A stretch of 64,000 nucleotides of DNA. It comes from Pseudomonas sp. A34-9 (GTDB lineage Bacteria; Pseudomonadota; Gammaproteobacteria; Pseudomonadales; Pseudomonadaceae). Location of the stretch: NCBI RefSeq assembly GCF_029543085.1, contig NZ_CP119967.1, forward strand, positions 5,959,001 to 6,023,000, given 5' to 3'. The position numbers and the translations under genes are program-made. Each line of letters opens with the position of its first letter. Positions within the stretch are counted from its first letter, which is position 1. The notes under the pieces were generated by a model. It did no database searches. It had not been told where the DNA came from and saw only the letters and a list, made by a program, of their open reading frames with translations. Positions 1 to 8,602 of the stretch are shown here, one piece after another.

Positions 1-221
1 AGCAATCTGCAACGTCTGGTCACAATCTTCTAAAGGGCACCATCGAAGCCATTCTCGACGCCGATGACGGCCCGAGCGAAGTGCGTATTACCCTGCCCAA
101 CGGCCATACCCTCTGCGCTCTGGCCGAGCCACTCGATTTGCGTACGCGCGGACTGAGCGTCGGACAAATAGTGCAGGTGCAGTTTTCGCCGGCCAATGTG
201 CTGATCGGCACGCCGCTGTAA
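1..221 (+). CDS. TOBE-domain protein, C-terminal end (ModE-like molybdenum regulator), partial
   Basis: The frame that ends in TAA at 219-221 is open back to the window edge and encodes about 72 residues. It reads as a TOBE (molybdate/oxyanion-binding) domain: a beta-rich start LKGTIEAILDADDGPSEVRI, then VGQIVQVQFSPANVLIG before the stop. TOBE domains close ModE-type regulators and some ABC ATPases. A molybdenum regulator upstream of a phosphatase, a SrkA kinase and rarD matches the P. aeruginosa order as I recall it, so ModE-like is preferred. The DNA-binding half lies outside the window, so this is an inference. Confidence 0.6.
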   Translation, partial: QSATSGHNLLKGTIEAILDADDGPSEVRITLPNGHTLCALAEPLDLRTRGLSVGQIVQVQFSPANVLIGTPL

Positions 222-291
222 TCAGGCGTTGCAACGAAAGCGTCATCGACGCTCATTAAGGTGGCTGCCAAAACCAAGCAGGGAGCCTGAT

Positions 292-2193
292 GTGAGCCTA
301 TTAGAAGAAAACCAATCCACTGATCTGGAAAAGATGGTCGGCCTCAGCCGTCGCGGTTTCATCGGCGCGGGTGCGCTGTGCGGTGCAGCGATGTTCCTCG
401 GCGGCAGTCTATTGAGCCGCAGCGCACTCGCCACCGGCGTCAGCGCCGGCAACAGCCGTCTGCTCGGTTTCGAGAGCATTCCGGCCGCGACCACCGACGT
501 CATCAGCCTGCCCAAGGGCTACAAGTCTTCGGTGCTGATCAGTTGGGGCCAGCCATTGCACAAAAACGGCCCGGCCTTCGACCCGAGCGGTAACGGCACC
601 GCGGCCGCACAGGAAGTGCAGTTCGGCGACAACAACGACGGCATGAGCCTGTTCGCCTTCCCCGACGACCGCAACCGCGCGTTGATGGCGATCAACAACG
701 AATACACCAACTACCGCTACCTCTACCCGCACGGCGGCATGCCGCAATCGGCCGAAGACGTGCGCAAGGCGCTGGCCTGCGAAGGCGTGTCAGTGATTGA
801 AGTGCAGCGCAAGAACGGCCAGTGGCAGTTTGTTCAGGGCTCACGCTACAACCGCCGCATTCACGGCAACTCGCCGCTGCGCATCAGCGGCCCGGCGGCC
901 GGTCACGATCTGATGAAAACCGCTGCCGACAAACACGGCAAGAAAGTCCTCGGCACGTTCCAGAACTGCGCCAACGGTAAGACCCCGTGGGGCACTTACC
1001 TGACCTGCGAAGAAAACTTCACCGACTGCTTCGGCAGCAGCAACGCCCAGCAGCAGTTCGACCCGGCGCAAAAGCGCTACGGCGTCTCGGTCGCCAGCCG
1101 CGAAATCAACTGGCACCCGTACGACCCGCGCTTCGACATGGCGAAAAACCCCAACGAACTCAACCGACATGGCTGGGTGGTCGAGATCGACCCGTTCGAT
1201 CCGCAATCGACCCCGGTCAAACGCACCGCGCTGGGCCGCTTCAAGCATGAAAACGCCGCACTGGCCGAGACCGATGACGGTCGCGCCGTGGTGTACATGG
1301 GCGATGACGAGCGCGGCGAGTTCATCTACAAATTCGTCAGCCGCGACCGCATCAACCACCGCAATGCCAAGGCCAACCGCGACATCCTCGACCACGGCAC
1401 CCTGTACGTGGCCAAATTCGATGCTGGCGATGGCAACCCCGATCACCCCAAAGGCCAGGGCCAGTGGATCGAGCTGACCCACGGCAAGAACGGCATCGAC
1501 GCCAGCAGCGGCTTTGCCGATCAGGCCGAAGTGCTGATCCATGCGCGCCTTGCCGCCAGCGTGGTTGGCGCGACACGCATGGATCGCCCGGAATGGATCG
1601 TCGTCAGTCCGAAGGACGGCCAGGTGTATTGCACCCTGACCAACAACGCCAAGCGTGGCGAAGACGGCCAACCCGTCGGTGGGCCGAACCCGCGCGAGAA
1701 GAACGTCTACGGGCAGATTCTGCGCTGGCGCACCGACCGCGACGATCACGCGTCGAAGACGTTTGCCTGGGACCTGTTTGTAGTCGCCGGCAATCCGGGC
1801 GTGCACGCCGGAACGCCGAAGGGCGGCTCGAAAAACATCACCCCGCAGAACATGTTCAACAGCCCGGACGGTTTGGGCTTCGACAAGGCCGGGCGCTTGT
1901 GGATTCTCACCGATGGCGACTCCAGCAACGCTGGGGATTTTGCCGGGATGGGCAATAACCAGATGCTGTGCGCCGATCCCAAGACCGGTGAAATCCGTCG
2001 GTTCATGGTCGGGCCGATTGGCTGTGAGGTGACCGGGATCAGCTTCTCGCCGGATCAGAAGACTTTGTTTGTCGGGATCCAGCATCCGGGGGAGAACGGC
2101 GGGTCGACCTTCCCTGAGCATTTGCCCAATGGCAAACCGCGGTCTTCGGTGATGGCGATTACCCGTGAGGATGGCGGGATCGTCGGCGCCTGA
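292..2193 (+). CDS. PhoX-family (DUF839) Tat-exported phosphatase
   Basis: A protein of about 633 residues of the PhoX/DUF839 family, calcium- and iron-dependent alkaline phosphatases that act in the periplasm. The twin-arginine signal SRRGFIG sits at residues 19-25 and is followed by a hydrophobic segment ending near SRSALA. Family-like segments include TYLTCEENFTDCFG and RFKHENAAL. The frame is open from ATG 229, but GTG 292 is preferred because GGGAG lies at 281-285 with good spacing and this start places the Tat motif correctly. It is transcribed alone, with a REP pair immediately downstream. No convincing Pho box was seen upstream. The enzyme activity is inferred from the family. Confidence 0.85.
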   Translation: MSLLEENQSTDLEKMVGLSRRGFIGAGALCGAAMFLGGSLLSRSALATGVSAGNSRLLGFESIPAATTDVISLPKGYKSSVLISWGQPLHKNGPAFDPSGNGTAAAQEVQFGDNNDGMSLFAFPDDRNRALMAINNEYTNYRYLYPHGGMPQSAEDVRKALACEGVSVIEVQRKNGQWQFVQGSRYNRRIHGNSPLRISGPAAGHDLMKTAADKHGKKVLGTFQNCANGKTPWGTYLTCEENFTDCFGSSNAQQQFDPAQKRYGVSVASREINWHPYDPRFDMAKNPNELNRHGWVVEIDPFDPQSTPVKRTALGRFKHENAALAETDDGRAVVYMGDDERGEFIYKFVSRDRINHRNAKANRDILDHGTLYVAKFDAGDGNPDHPKGQGQWIELTHGKNGIDASSGFADQAEVLIHARLAASVVGATRMDRPEWIVVSPKDGQVYCTLTNNAKRGEDGQPVGGPNPREKNVYGQILRWRTDRDDHASKTFAWDLFVVAGNPGVHAGTPKGGSKNITPQNMFNSPDGLGFDKAGRLWILTDGDSSNAGDFAGMGNNQMLCADPKTGEIRRFMVGPIGCEVTGISFSPDQKTLFVGIQHPGENGGSTFPEHLPNGKPRSSVMAITREDGGIVGA

Positions 2194-2201
2194 CAGGCCC
2201 T

Positions 2202-2268
2202 CATCGCGAGCAGGCTCACTCCTACATTTGGAATGCGCTCCCCTGTAGGAGTGAGCCTGCTCGCGATA
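2202..2268. repeat. REP inverted pair, GCGAGCAGGCTC family
   Basis: Two inverted arms, TCGCGAGCAGGCTCACTCCTA and its reverse complement, are separated by a short spacer just after the phoX stop. This is the first of seven sites of this family in the window. It is slightly diverged (CACTCCTAC instead of CGCTCCCAC). Confidence 0.85.
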
Positions 2269-2359
2269 GCGTCAGTGAAGACACCAACCAACTCCCCCGC
2301 CGCCATCTGCGCTACCATGCTGGGCCGGACGCGGCAGCCTGCTGCGCGCAGGAGTCAGC

Positions 2360-3334
2360 ATGGCCCACCCGTTTGAAACCCTCACCCCCGACCTCGTGCT
2401 CGATGCCGTTGAAAGCATCGGCTTCCTGAGCGATGCGCGCATTCTGGCGCTCAACAGCTACGAAAACCGCGTCTATCAAGTCGGCATCGAAGACTCCGAG
2501 CCGCTGATTGCCAAGTTCTATCGCCCGCAGCGCTGGACCAACGAAGCCATCCTCGAAGAACACAAGTTCACCTTCGAGTTGGCCGACGTCGAAATCCCGG
2601 TCGTGGCACCGCTGATCCACAACGGCGAAACCCTGCACGAACACGCTGGTTTCCGCTTCACCCTGTTCCCGCGTCGCGGCGGTCGTGCGCCAGAGCCGGG
2701 CAATCTCGATCAGCTGTATCGCCTCGGCCAGTTGCTTGGCCGCATCCACGCGGTCGGCGCGACCAAGCCGTTCGAACACCGTGAAGCGCTCGCCGTGCAG
2801 AACTTCGGCCACGCCTCGCTGAACACCTTGCTCGAAGGCAACTTCATTCCGAAAAGCCTGCTGCCGGCCTACGAGTCCGTGGCCCGCGACCTGCTCAAGC
2901 GTGTGGAAGATGCCTACGCCAACACGCCGCACCAGAACATCCGCATGCATGGCGACTGCCACCCCGGCAACATGATGTGCCGCGACGAAATGTTCCACAT
3001 CGTCGACCTCGACGACTGCCGCATGGGCCCGGCGGTACAGGACATCTGGATGATGCTCGCCGGTGATCGTCAGGAATGTCTGGGGCAGTTGTCGGAATTG
3101 ATGGACGGCTACAACGAGTTTCACGACTTCGACCCGCGCGAACTGGCGCTGATCGAACCGTTGCGCGCCTTGCGCCTGATGCACTACAGCGCCTGGCTGG
3201 CGCGGCGCTGGGATGACCCGGCGTTCCCGCACAGCTTTCCGTGGTTCGGTACTGAGCGTTATTGGGGCGATCAGGTGTTGGCGTTGCGTGAGCAGCTGTC
3301 CGCGCTTAACGAAGAACCTTTGAAGTTGTTCTGA
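2360..3334 (+). CDS. srkA: Stress response kinase A (SrkA/YihE), Ser/Thr protein kinase
   Basis: A 324-residue protein kinase with the aminoglycoside/choline-kinase fold. E. coli SrkA (YihE) counters stress-induced programmed death. The catalytic loop HGDCHPGNMM starts at about residue 197, and the metal-binding stretch VDLDDCRMGPAVQD follows near 215. The N-terminus PFETLTPDLVLDAVESIG and the segment YENRVYQVG are characteristic of the family, and the length fits (about 325-330 residues). ATG 2360 follows AGGAG. It is a single gene followed by a REPIN that may act as a terminator. Substrates are unknown. Confidence 0.93.
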   Translation: MAHPFETLTPDLVLDAVESIGFLSDARILALNSYENRVYQVGIEDSEPLIAKFYRPQRWTNEAILEEHKFTFELADVEIPVVAPLIHNGETLHEHAGFRFTLFPRRGGRAPEPGNLDQLYRLGQLLGRIHAVGATKPFEHREALAVQNFGHASLNTLLEGNFIPKSLLPAYESVARDLLKRVEDAYANTPHQNIRMHGDCHPGNMMCRDEMFHIVDLDDCRMGPAVQDIWMMLAGDRQECLGQLSELMDGYNEFHDFDPRELALIEPLRALRLMHYSAWLARRWDDPAFPHSFPWFGTERYWGDQVLALREQLSALNEEPLKLF

Positions 3335-3340
3335 ATTAAA

Positions 3341-3419
3341 GATCAAAAGATCGCAGCCTTCGGCAGCTCCTACATGGATCGCATTCCCCTGTAGGAGCTG
3401 CCGAAGGCTGCGATCTTTT
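3341..3419. repeat. REPIN, GATCGCAGCC family (inward arrangement)
   Basis: Arms reading AAAAGATCGCAGCCTTCGGC and their inverse flank a spacer of about 20 bases. The perfect palindrome ending in a T-run could also work as a bidirectional terminator between srkA and rarD. Confidence 0.9.
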
Positions 3420-3495
3420 CGCTTTCTGGACACGACACATCTATACAACCTCCTTACAATCCCTCCTTTGTCAGCTGCCTGAGCAAGGATTCTGC

Positions 3496-4383
3496 ATGCA
3501 AGCCGCCAACCCGCGTCGCGGGTATATTCTGGGCCTGAGCGCCTACATCATCTGGGGCCTGTTCCCGATCTACTTCAAAGCCATTGCCGAAGTGCCAGCC
3601 GTCGAAATCATCATCCACCGGGTGCTGTGGTCGGCGCTGTTTGGTGCGCTGCTGCTGATGGTGTGGAAACACCCGGGCTGGTTGCGCGAGTTGCTCGACA
3701 ATCCCAAGCGACTGGCGATTCTGGCCTTGAGCGGTACGCTGATCGCGGCCAACTGGCTGACCTACGTGTGGTCGGTTAACAACGGGCGCATGCTCGAAGC
3801 GAGCCTCGGTTATTACATCAACCCGTTGGTCAACGTGCTGTTGGGCATGTTGATTCTTGGCGAACGCTTGCGGCGGATGCAGTGGATCGCGGTCGGTCTG
3901 GCGGCGGTCGGTGTGGCGCAACAGGTGTGGCAGGTCGGCAGTCTGCCGTGGGTGTCGCTGGTGCTGGCGTTGACGTTCGGTTTTTACGGTCTGATCCGCA
4001 AGCAGGCGCCAGTCAAGGCGTTGCCAGGGCTGGTAGTGGAAACCTGGATGCTGGTGCCGATTGCCATCGCCTGGCTGCTCTTTAACCAGACCGCGACCAG
4101 CGCTCAACCAGAGTTCTGGACCACGTCCCAAGCCTGGTGGCTGGTGGCGGCCGGTCCGGTGACATTGATCCCGCTGGTGTGCTTCAACGCCGCCACGCGC
4201 CACCTGCCTTACACCACGATCGGCTTCCTGCAATACCTGGCGCCGACGCTGGTGCTGCTGCAAGCCGTGCTGCTGTTCGGTGAACATCTATCGTCCAGCA
4301 CACTGGTCGCGTTCATTTTCATCTGGGCCGGCCTGGCCGTTTACAGCGTCGATGCCGTGATCAGCTTGCGCCGGCGCGGCTGA
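3496..4383 (+). CDS. rarD: RarD, EamA/DMT-family inner membrane transporter
   Basis: A 295-residue drug/metabolite transporter of the RarD subfamily. The start reads YILGLSAYIIWGLFPIYFKA, with the IIWGLFPIYFK signature and IIIHRVLWSALFG in the second helix. About ten hydrophobic segments are spread over the protein, as expected for two EamA repeats. ATG 3496 follows AAGGAT. The stop TGA at 4381-4383 overlaps a GATCAAAAAA motif that belongs to the repeated DnaA-box element described below. The substrate is unknown. Homologues are named for chloramphenicol sensitivity, which has not been shown here. Confidence 0.92.
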   Translation: MQAANPRRGYILGLSAYIIWGLFPIYFKAIAEVPAVEIIIHRVLWSALFGALLLMVWKHPGWLRELLDNPKRLAILALSGTLIAANWLTYVWSVNNGRMLEASLGYYINPLVNVLLGMLILGERLRRMQWIAVGLAAVGVAQQVWQVGSLPWVSLVLALTFGFYGLIRKQAPVKALPGLVVETWMLVPIAIAWLLFNQTATSAQPEFWTTSQAWWLVAAGPVTLIPLVCFNAATRHLPYTTIGFLQYLAPTLVLLQAVLLFGEHLSSSTLVAFIFIWAGLAVYSVDAVISLRRRG

Positions 4384-4455
4384 TCAAAAAACGTACAAAC
4401 CTTCACAGGCCACGGTTCTCGTGGCCTGCATCGTTCCTTCCTAAGGTTATCCACA
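4382..4455. repeat. DnaA-box hairpin element, unit 1
   Basis: GATCAAAAAA at 4382-4391 is followed by a perfect 9-bp dyad (CAGGCCACG at 4406-4414, CGTGGCCTG at 4420-4428, five-base loop) and a perfect DnaA box TTATCCACA at 4447-4455. GCCACG starts 38 bases before the box, the same distance as in unit 2 and in the three full units at 49.4-49.8 kb. The GATC/A-run is inverted and further away than in the other units. Confidence 0.7.
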
Positions 4456-4499
4456 GCGTGATCCCCGCCGTTTGTGTGCAAGTCACTGAATGTTGGCGG

Positions 4500-4569
4500 T
4501 TTTTTGATCATCTGCGGCAAAGCCACGGCGGGCCTCGCGTTGCGGGGTGTCTCTACAGGTTATCCACAG
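4500..4569. repeat. DnaA-box hairpin element, unit 2
   Basis: T6-GATC (4500-4509), GCCACG at 4522-4527 and TTATCCACAG at 4560-4569. The spacings GATC to GCCACG (16) and GATC to box (54) are identical to those of the three full tandem units at 49.4-49.8 kb, although the intervening sequence is largely different. It lies between rarD and gcvR. Confidence 0.75.
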
Positions 4570-4606
4570 GCAGGTGCACGTTTAAACTGGATAACCCGAT
4601 CAGCGC

Positions 4607-5125
4607 TTAAACATCTGTGCGTAACACCAGTTCTACCATCAAATCGTCGGCCAGGGTTTCCAGGCGCGACTGCAAGACATCAAGCGACAGGGTCAATGGC
4701 ACTGCAAGAATCGCCTCAGCGTGGAACAGCGGTTCACTGCTCATCGGTGCAGGACGCACCTCAGTCACCAGCCGCTCAAGGTTGACGCCCTGCTCGCTCA
4801 ACAGCCGTGTGATGTCGCGCACAATCCCCGGCCGATCGTTACCCACCAATTCCATGGCTATCGGTTTCCAGGTGCAGGATTGTTCGATACCACTCTCGGC
4901 GATCAGCACGCGAATGCCGTGCGTCGACAATGCTTGTAAGGAATCGACTAATTCGTCGTAAGCCTCCGCCGGCACGCCGACCCGAAGAATGCCGGCAAAC
5001 TGCCCGGCCATCCGCGACATGCGGCTTTCCAGCCAGTTGCCGCCGTGCTCGGCGATGCATTGGGCAATGCGCTCGACCTGCCCGGGTTTGTCCGGGGCGA
5101 ACACGGTGAGTACGAGATGGTCCAT
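4607..5125 (-). CDS. gcvR: Glycine cleavage system transcriptional repressor GcvR-type, double ACT domain
   Basis: A 172-residue protein made of two ACT domains (about residues 4-80 and 88-165) and no DNA-binding domain. It starts LVLTVFAPDKPGQVERIAQC, and the second domain begins MELVGNDRPGIVRDITRLL. In E. coli, GcvR senses glycine and antagonises GcvA. ATG 5125 follows GAGGG. It is convergent with rarD across the DnaA-box repeats and divergent from glcB. A glycine-sensing role fits the glycine-producing genes later in the window, but the link is an inference. Confidence 0.85.
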   Translation of the reverse strand: MDHLVLTVFAPDKPGQVERIAQCIAEHGGNWLESRMSRMAGQFAGILRVGVPAEAYDELVDSLQALSTHGIRVLIAESGIEQSCTWKPIAMELVGNDRPGIVRDITRLLSEQGVNLERLVTEVRPAPMSSEPLFHAEAILAVPLTLSLDVLQSRLETLADDLMVELVLRTDV

Positions 5126-5578
5126 GGCGCAGCCCTCTTGTCATGACTTTTGTTGTAGAAGAGCAAGTATAGGCAAGGGACCGTCAGCCGCCTCAGACGC
5201 CTGAAACGACAAATCGTGTACAACTTTTTATATTTAGCTGGAACAATCCATCTGTTTTTTGAGAACATCCCGTTCCGCGATGTGACCGCAATGCGACATG
5301 AGGTCGCAGAACGACGTAATTAGTCTGATTTTCACAAGCGCAACTCATCATGTAGTATGCCGCAGCGCGCACTACATAACGCTGGATCGATGTCTGCCCA
5401 AGGCATGCTCGCAACCCTGAAAGCCCCGTCAGCAAGGCCCCAAGCCGTTGATTGGTCCCAGCCCAGCCGCCAGCAATGGCATGTACTGGTCGGCAGGTTT
5501 GTGGTTTAAATGGCCAGAGGCTTCATTGTCAAATTGAAGAGCTGAAAAGCGAAATAGCTGAGCAGAGTGAGGCAAGCA
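5126..5578. other. Intergenic region between gcvR and glcB (453 bases)
   Basis: No open frame with coding character is seen. It must hold the divergent promoters of gcvR and glcB. Two dyads are visible: GCGAC-ATGAG-GTCGC near 5293-5307, and ATGTAGT...ACTACAT at 5350-5377. The stretch just before glcB is AT-richer. Confidence 0.5.
5350..5377. promoter_or_regulatory. Dyad upstream of glcB, possible operator
   Basis: ATGTAGTATGC and GCGCACTACAT form an inverted repeat with 9 of 11 positions paired around a six-base centre, about 200 bases upstream of the glcB start. A GntR-type regulator such as GlcC is one possible ligand, but there is no direct evidence. Confidence 0.3.
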
Positions 5579-7756
5579 ATGACTGAACACGTTCAAGTCG
5601 GTGGCCTGCAGGTCGCCAAAGTCCTGTTCGACTTCGTGAACAACGAAGCCATTCCCGGTACCGGCCTCACCGCCGACAAATTCTGGGAAGGTGCCGACAA
5701 GGTCATTCATGACCTGGCGCCGAAGAACAAAGCCCTACTCGCCAAACGCGATGACTTCCAGGCACGCATTGACGCCTGGCATCAGGAACGCAACGGTCAG
5801 GCGCACGACGCCGTGGCCTATAAAGCCTTCCTGCAAGAAATCGGTTATCTGCTGCCAGAAGCGGCTGATTTCCAGGCAACGACACAAAACGTCGATGATG
5901 AAATCGCCCGCACCGCCGGCCCGCAACTTGTTGTGCCGGTGATGAACGCCCGCTTCGCTCTCAATGCCTCGAACGCCCGCTGGGGTTCGTTGTACGACGC
6001 CCTCTACGGCACCGACGCGATCAGCGAAGAAGGTGGCGCGGAAAAAGGCAAAGGCTACAACAAGGTGCGTGGCGACAAAGTCATCGCCTTCGCCCGTGCG
6101 TTCCTCGACGAAGCTGCGCCATTGGCTGCTGGCTCCCACGTCGATTCGACTGGCTACAAAATCACTGACGGCAAACTGCTGGTCACCCTCAAGGGCGGTA
6201 GCAACACTGGCCTGCGCGACGATGCGCAACTGATCGGTTTCCAGGGCGACGCCAACGCGCCAATCGCCATCCTGCTGAAACACAATGGTCTGCACTTCGA
6301 AATCCAGGTCGATGCCACCACCCCGGTTGGCCAGACCGACCCGGCCGGCGTCAAAGACATCCTGATGGAAGCGGCACTGACCACAATCATGGACTGCGAA
6401 GACTCCGTCGCCGCCGTTGATGCTGACGACAAAGTGGTGATCTACCGCAACTGGCTCGGCCTGATGAAGGGCGACCTGGCGGAATCCGTGTCCAAGGGCG
6501 GCCAGACGTTTACCCGCACCATGAACCCGGATCGCACCTACACCGCGCCGAATGGCGGTGAAGTGACGTTGCACGGTCGCTCGCTGCTGTTCGTGCGTAA
6601 CGTCGGTCACCTGATGACCATCGACGCGATCCTCGACAAAGACGGTAACGAAGTGCCGGAAGGGATCCTCGACGGTCTGGTGACTTGCCTCGCGGCGATG
6701 CACAACCTCAACGGCAACACCTCGCGTCGCAACACCCGCACCGGTTCGGTCTATATCGTTAAACCGAAGATGCACGGCCCGGAAGAAGCGGCGTTCACCA
6801 ACGAGTTGTTCGGTCGCATCGAAGACGTGCTGGGCCTTACGCGCAACACGCTGAAAGTCGGGATCATGGACGAGGAGCGCCGCACCACGGTCAATCTCAA
6901 GGCGTGCATCAAAGCGGCCAGCGAACGCGTGGTGTTCATCAACACCGGTTTCCTCGACCGCACCGGCGACGAAATCCACACCTCCATGGAAGCCGGACCG
7001 GTTGTGCGCAAGGCCGACATGAAGGCTGAGAAGTGGATCGGCGCCTACGAAAACTGGAACGTCGATATCGGTCTGAGCACCGGCCTGCAAGGTCGTGCGC
7101 AAATCGGTAAAGGCATGTGGGCGATGCCCGACCTGATGGCCGCGATGCTTGAACAGAAAATCGCCCACCCGCTGGCCGGCGCCAACACCGCCTGGGTTCC
7201 GTCGCCAACTGCCGCAGCACTGCACGCGCTGCACTACCACAAGGTCGACGTGTTCGCCCGTCAGGCCGAACTGGCCAAACGTGCTCGCGCTTCGGTGGAC
7301 GACATCCTGACCATCCCGCTGGCGGTCAACCCGAACTGGACGCCAGAGCAGATCAAGAACGAACTGGACAACAATGCCCAGGGCATTCTCGGTTACGTGG
7401 TGCGCTGGATCGACCAGGGCGTTGGCTGCTCGAAGGTGCCGGACATCAATGACGTCGGCCTGATGGAAGACCGTGCCACGCTGCGTATCTCCAGCCAGCA
7501 CATCGCCAACTGGCTGCGCCACGGTGTGGTCACCGAAGCGCAAGTGATGGAAAGCCTCAAGCGCATGGCGCCGGTGGTGGATCGTCAAAACGCCAACGAC
7601 CCGCTGTACCGTCCGCTGGCACCGAACTTCGACAGCAACATCGCCTTCCAGGCGGCGGTCGAACTGGTGATCGAAGGCACCAAGCAGCCGAATGGTTACA
7701 CCGAGCCGGTGCTGCACCGTCGTCGTCGCGAGTTCAAGGCGGCTAACGGCCTGTAA
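5579..7756 (+). CDS. glcB: Malate synthase G
   Basis: A 725-residue malate synthase G, which condenses glyoxylate with acetyl-CoA to malate in the cytoplasm. Family hallmarks are [20 protein letters not shown] (Mg-binding acidic residues), [20 protein letters not shown], and [20 protein letters not shown] around the core of the barrel. The length matches E. coli and P. aeruginosa GlcB (723-725). The frame is open from GTG 5567, but ATG 5579 behind GAGTGAGG gives the usual N-terminus [13 protein letters not shown]. It is monocistronic and ends in an intrinsic terminator. Confidence 0.97.
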   Translation: MTEHVQVGGLQVAKVLFDFVNNEAIPGTGLTADKFWEGADKVIHDLAPKNKALLAKRDDFQARIDAWHQERNGQAHDAVAYKAFLQEIGYLLPEAADFQATTQNVDDEIARTAGPQLVVPVMNARFALNASNARWGSLYDALYGTDAISEEGGAEKGKGYNKVRGDKVIAFARAFLDEAAPLAAGSHVDSTGYKITDGKLLVTLKGGSNTGLRDDAQLIGFQGDANAPIAILLKHNGLHFEIQVDATTPVGQTDPAGVKDILMEAALTTIMDCEDSVAAVDADDKVVIYRNWLGLMKGDLAESVSKGGQTFTRTMNPDRTYTAPNGGEVTLHGRSLLFVRNVGHLMTIDAILDKDGNEVPEGILDGLVTCLAAMHNLNGNTSRRNTRTGSVYIVKPKMHGPEEAAFTNELFGRIEDVLGLTRNTLKVGIMDEERRTTVNLKACIKAASERVVFINTGFLDRTGDEIHTSMEAGPVVRKADMKAEKWIGAYENWNVDIGLSTGLQGRAQIGKGMWAMPDLMAAMLEQKIAHPLAGANTAWVPSPTAAALHALHYHKVDVFARQAELAKRARASVDDILTIPLAVNPNWTPEQIKNELDNNAQGILGYVVRWIDQGVGCSKVPDINDVGLMEDRATLRISSQHIANWLRHGVVTEAQVMESLKRMAPVVDRQNANDPLYRPLAPNFDSNIAFQAAVELVIEGTKQPNGYTEPVLHRRRREFKAANGL

Positions 7757-7771
7757 ATTTGCGCTGATGTG

Positions 7772-7804
7772 AAAAAGCCCTGGTCGAGAGATCAGGGCTT
7801 TTTC
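7772..7804 (+). terminator. Intrinsic terminator of glcB
   Basis: AAAAAGCCCTGGTC and GATCAGGGCTTTTTC form a long stem ending in a T-run, 15 bases after the glcB stop. Confidence 0.85.
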
Positions 7805-7819
7805 TTTGGAAACGCAAAA

Positions 7820-7893
7820 TCAAAAGATCGCAGCCTTCGGCAGCTCCTACATGACATCACCTGTAGGAGCTGCCGAAGGCTGCGATCTTTTGA
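7820..7893. repeat. REPIN, GATCGCAGCC family (inward arrangement)
   Basis: Inverted arms AAAAGATCGCAGCCTTCGGC with an 11-base spacer, directly behind the glcB terminator and just before the convergent end of the response regulator gene. Confidence 0.9.
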
Positions 7894-7903
7894 TCTTCAA
7901 ACC

Positions 7904-8350
7904 TCAGGGTTCAATCCCCAATTCATGCTTCACCAACGCCAACAACTTGCCCGTATCAATCGGTTTGAGCAGAAAATCCACCACGCTCAAATGCATCGCC
8001 GCAATCGCATCTTTCACATCGGCATCGCCCGAGACGATGATGATCGGCATCGCCGCCCTTACCGACTCACGCACCTGGCGAATCAGCTCGAGCCCACCTA
8101 CATGGCCCATGCGCAGATCGGTGATGACCAGCCCGATCGAAGGTTTCTCCTCCAGCATCTTCAGCGCAGTCTCACCACTGGCCGCCGTCATGCAACGAAT
8201 GCCGTCCAACGCGAGAATCTCCGACAACAGCTCCCGGGCGTCCTTGTCGTCATCGACGATCAATACGCGCTGCGGTGGCAGGTCAGGTTCGAGCATGACT
8301 GCACTGAGCGCTTCTCGCTCGGCATCGCTCAAAATATCGTGGTCGGACAT
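7904..8350 (-). CDS. Single-domain response regulator (REC only)
   Basis: 148 residues: about 28 non-conserved residues followed by one receiver domain. Visible motifs are VLIVDDDKDARELL (acidic pocket), the phospho-acceptor stretch VITDLRM, VSGDADV and the conserved Lys in LLKPIDTGKLL. There is no output domain, so it probably signals by protein contact or a phosphorelay. No histidine kinase is adjacent. It is transcribed divergently from the CBS/DUF294 gene. The target is unknown. Confidence 0.85.
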   Translation of the reverse strand: MSDHDILSDAEREALSAVMLEPDLPPQRVLIVDDDKDARELLSEILALDGIRCMTAASGETALKMLEEKPSIGLVITDLRMGHVGGLELIRQVRESVRAAMPIIIVSGDADVKDAIAAMHLSVVDFLLKPIDTGKLLALVKHELGIEP

Positions 8351-8602
8351 GGCGTTCTCTAAATGTTCAAATCAATCCCTTGGCAAGTGGTCAGACATCG
8401 CAGGGCAGAGCTTCAATGTGCACTTCGTCGGATTTTTTTCCAAGGGGGTAAGCGAGGGAATTTCCGACTGTTGGCGTAGGGCATCTCCGAAACGGCGCCA
8501 ATGGTGGCAAAACCTAGACTTACGTCCAATGGGCACCCTGTCCATAGGGGCCGACCATGGCCGTAACGATCCGACAACAACAATTCGAAAAAGACTGCGG
8601 TA

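Noticed and set aside
240..256. Possible Pho box before the PhoX gene (GCGTCAT and CGCTCAT)
   Set aside because: The two heptamers match the consensus poorly and the spacing is one base short.
841..2121. Long minus-strand open frame opposite the PhoX gene
   Set aside because: It is the codon-bias shadow of the plus-strand gene; the same holds for long frames opposite glcB, soxA, dgcA and the GMC gene.
4341..4526. 61-codon minus-strand frame across the rarD-gcvR gap
   Set aside because: It runs through the hairpin and A-run of the repeated element and overlaps rarD; no ribosome site is seen.
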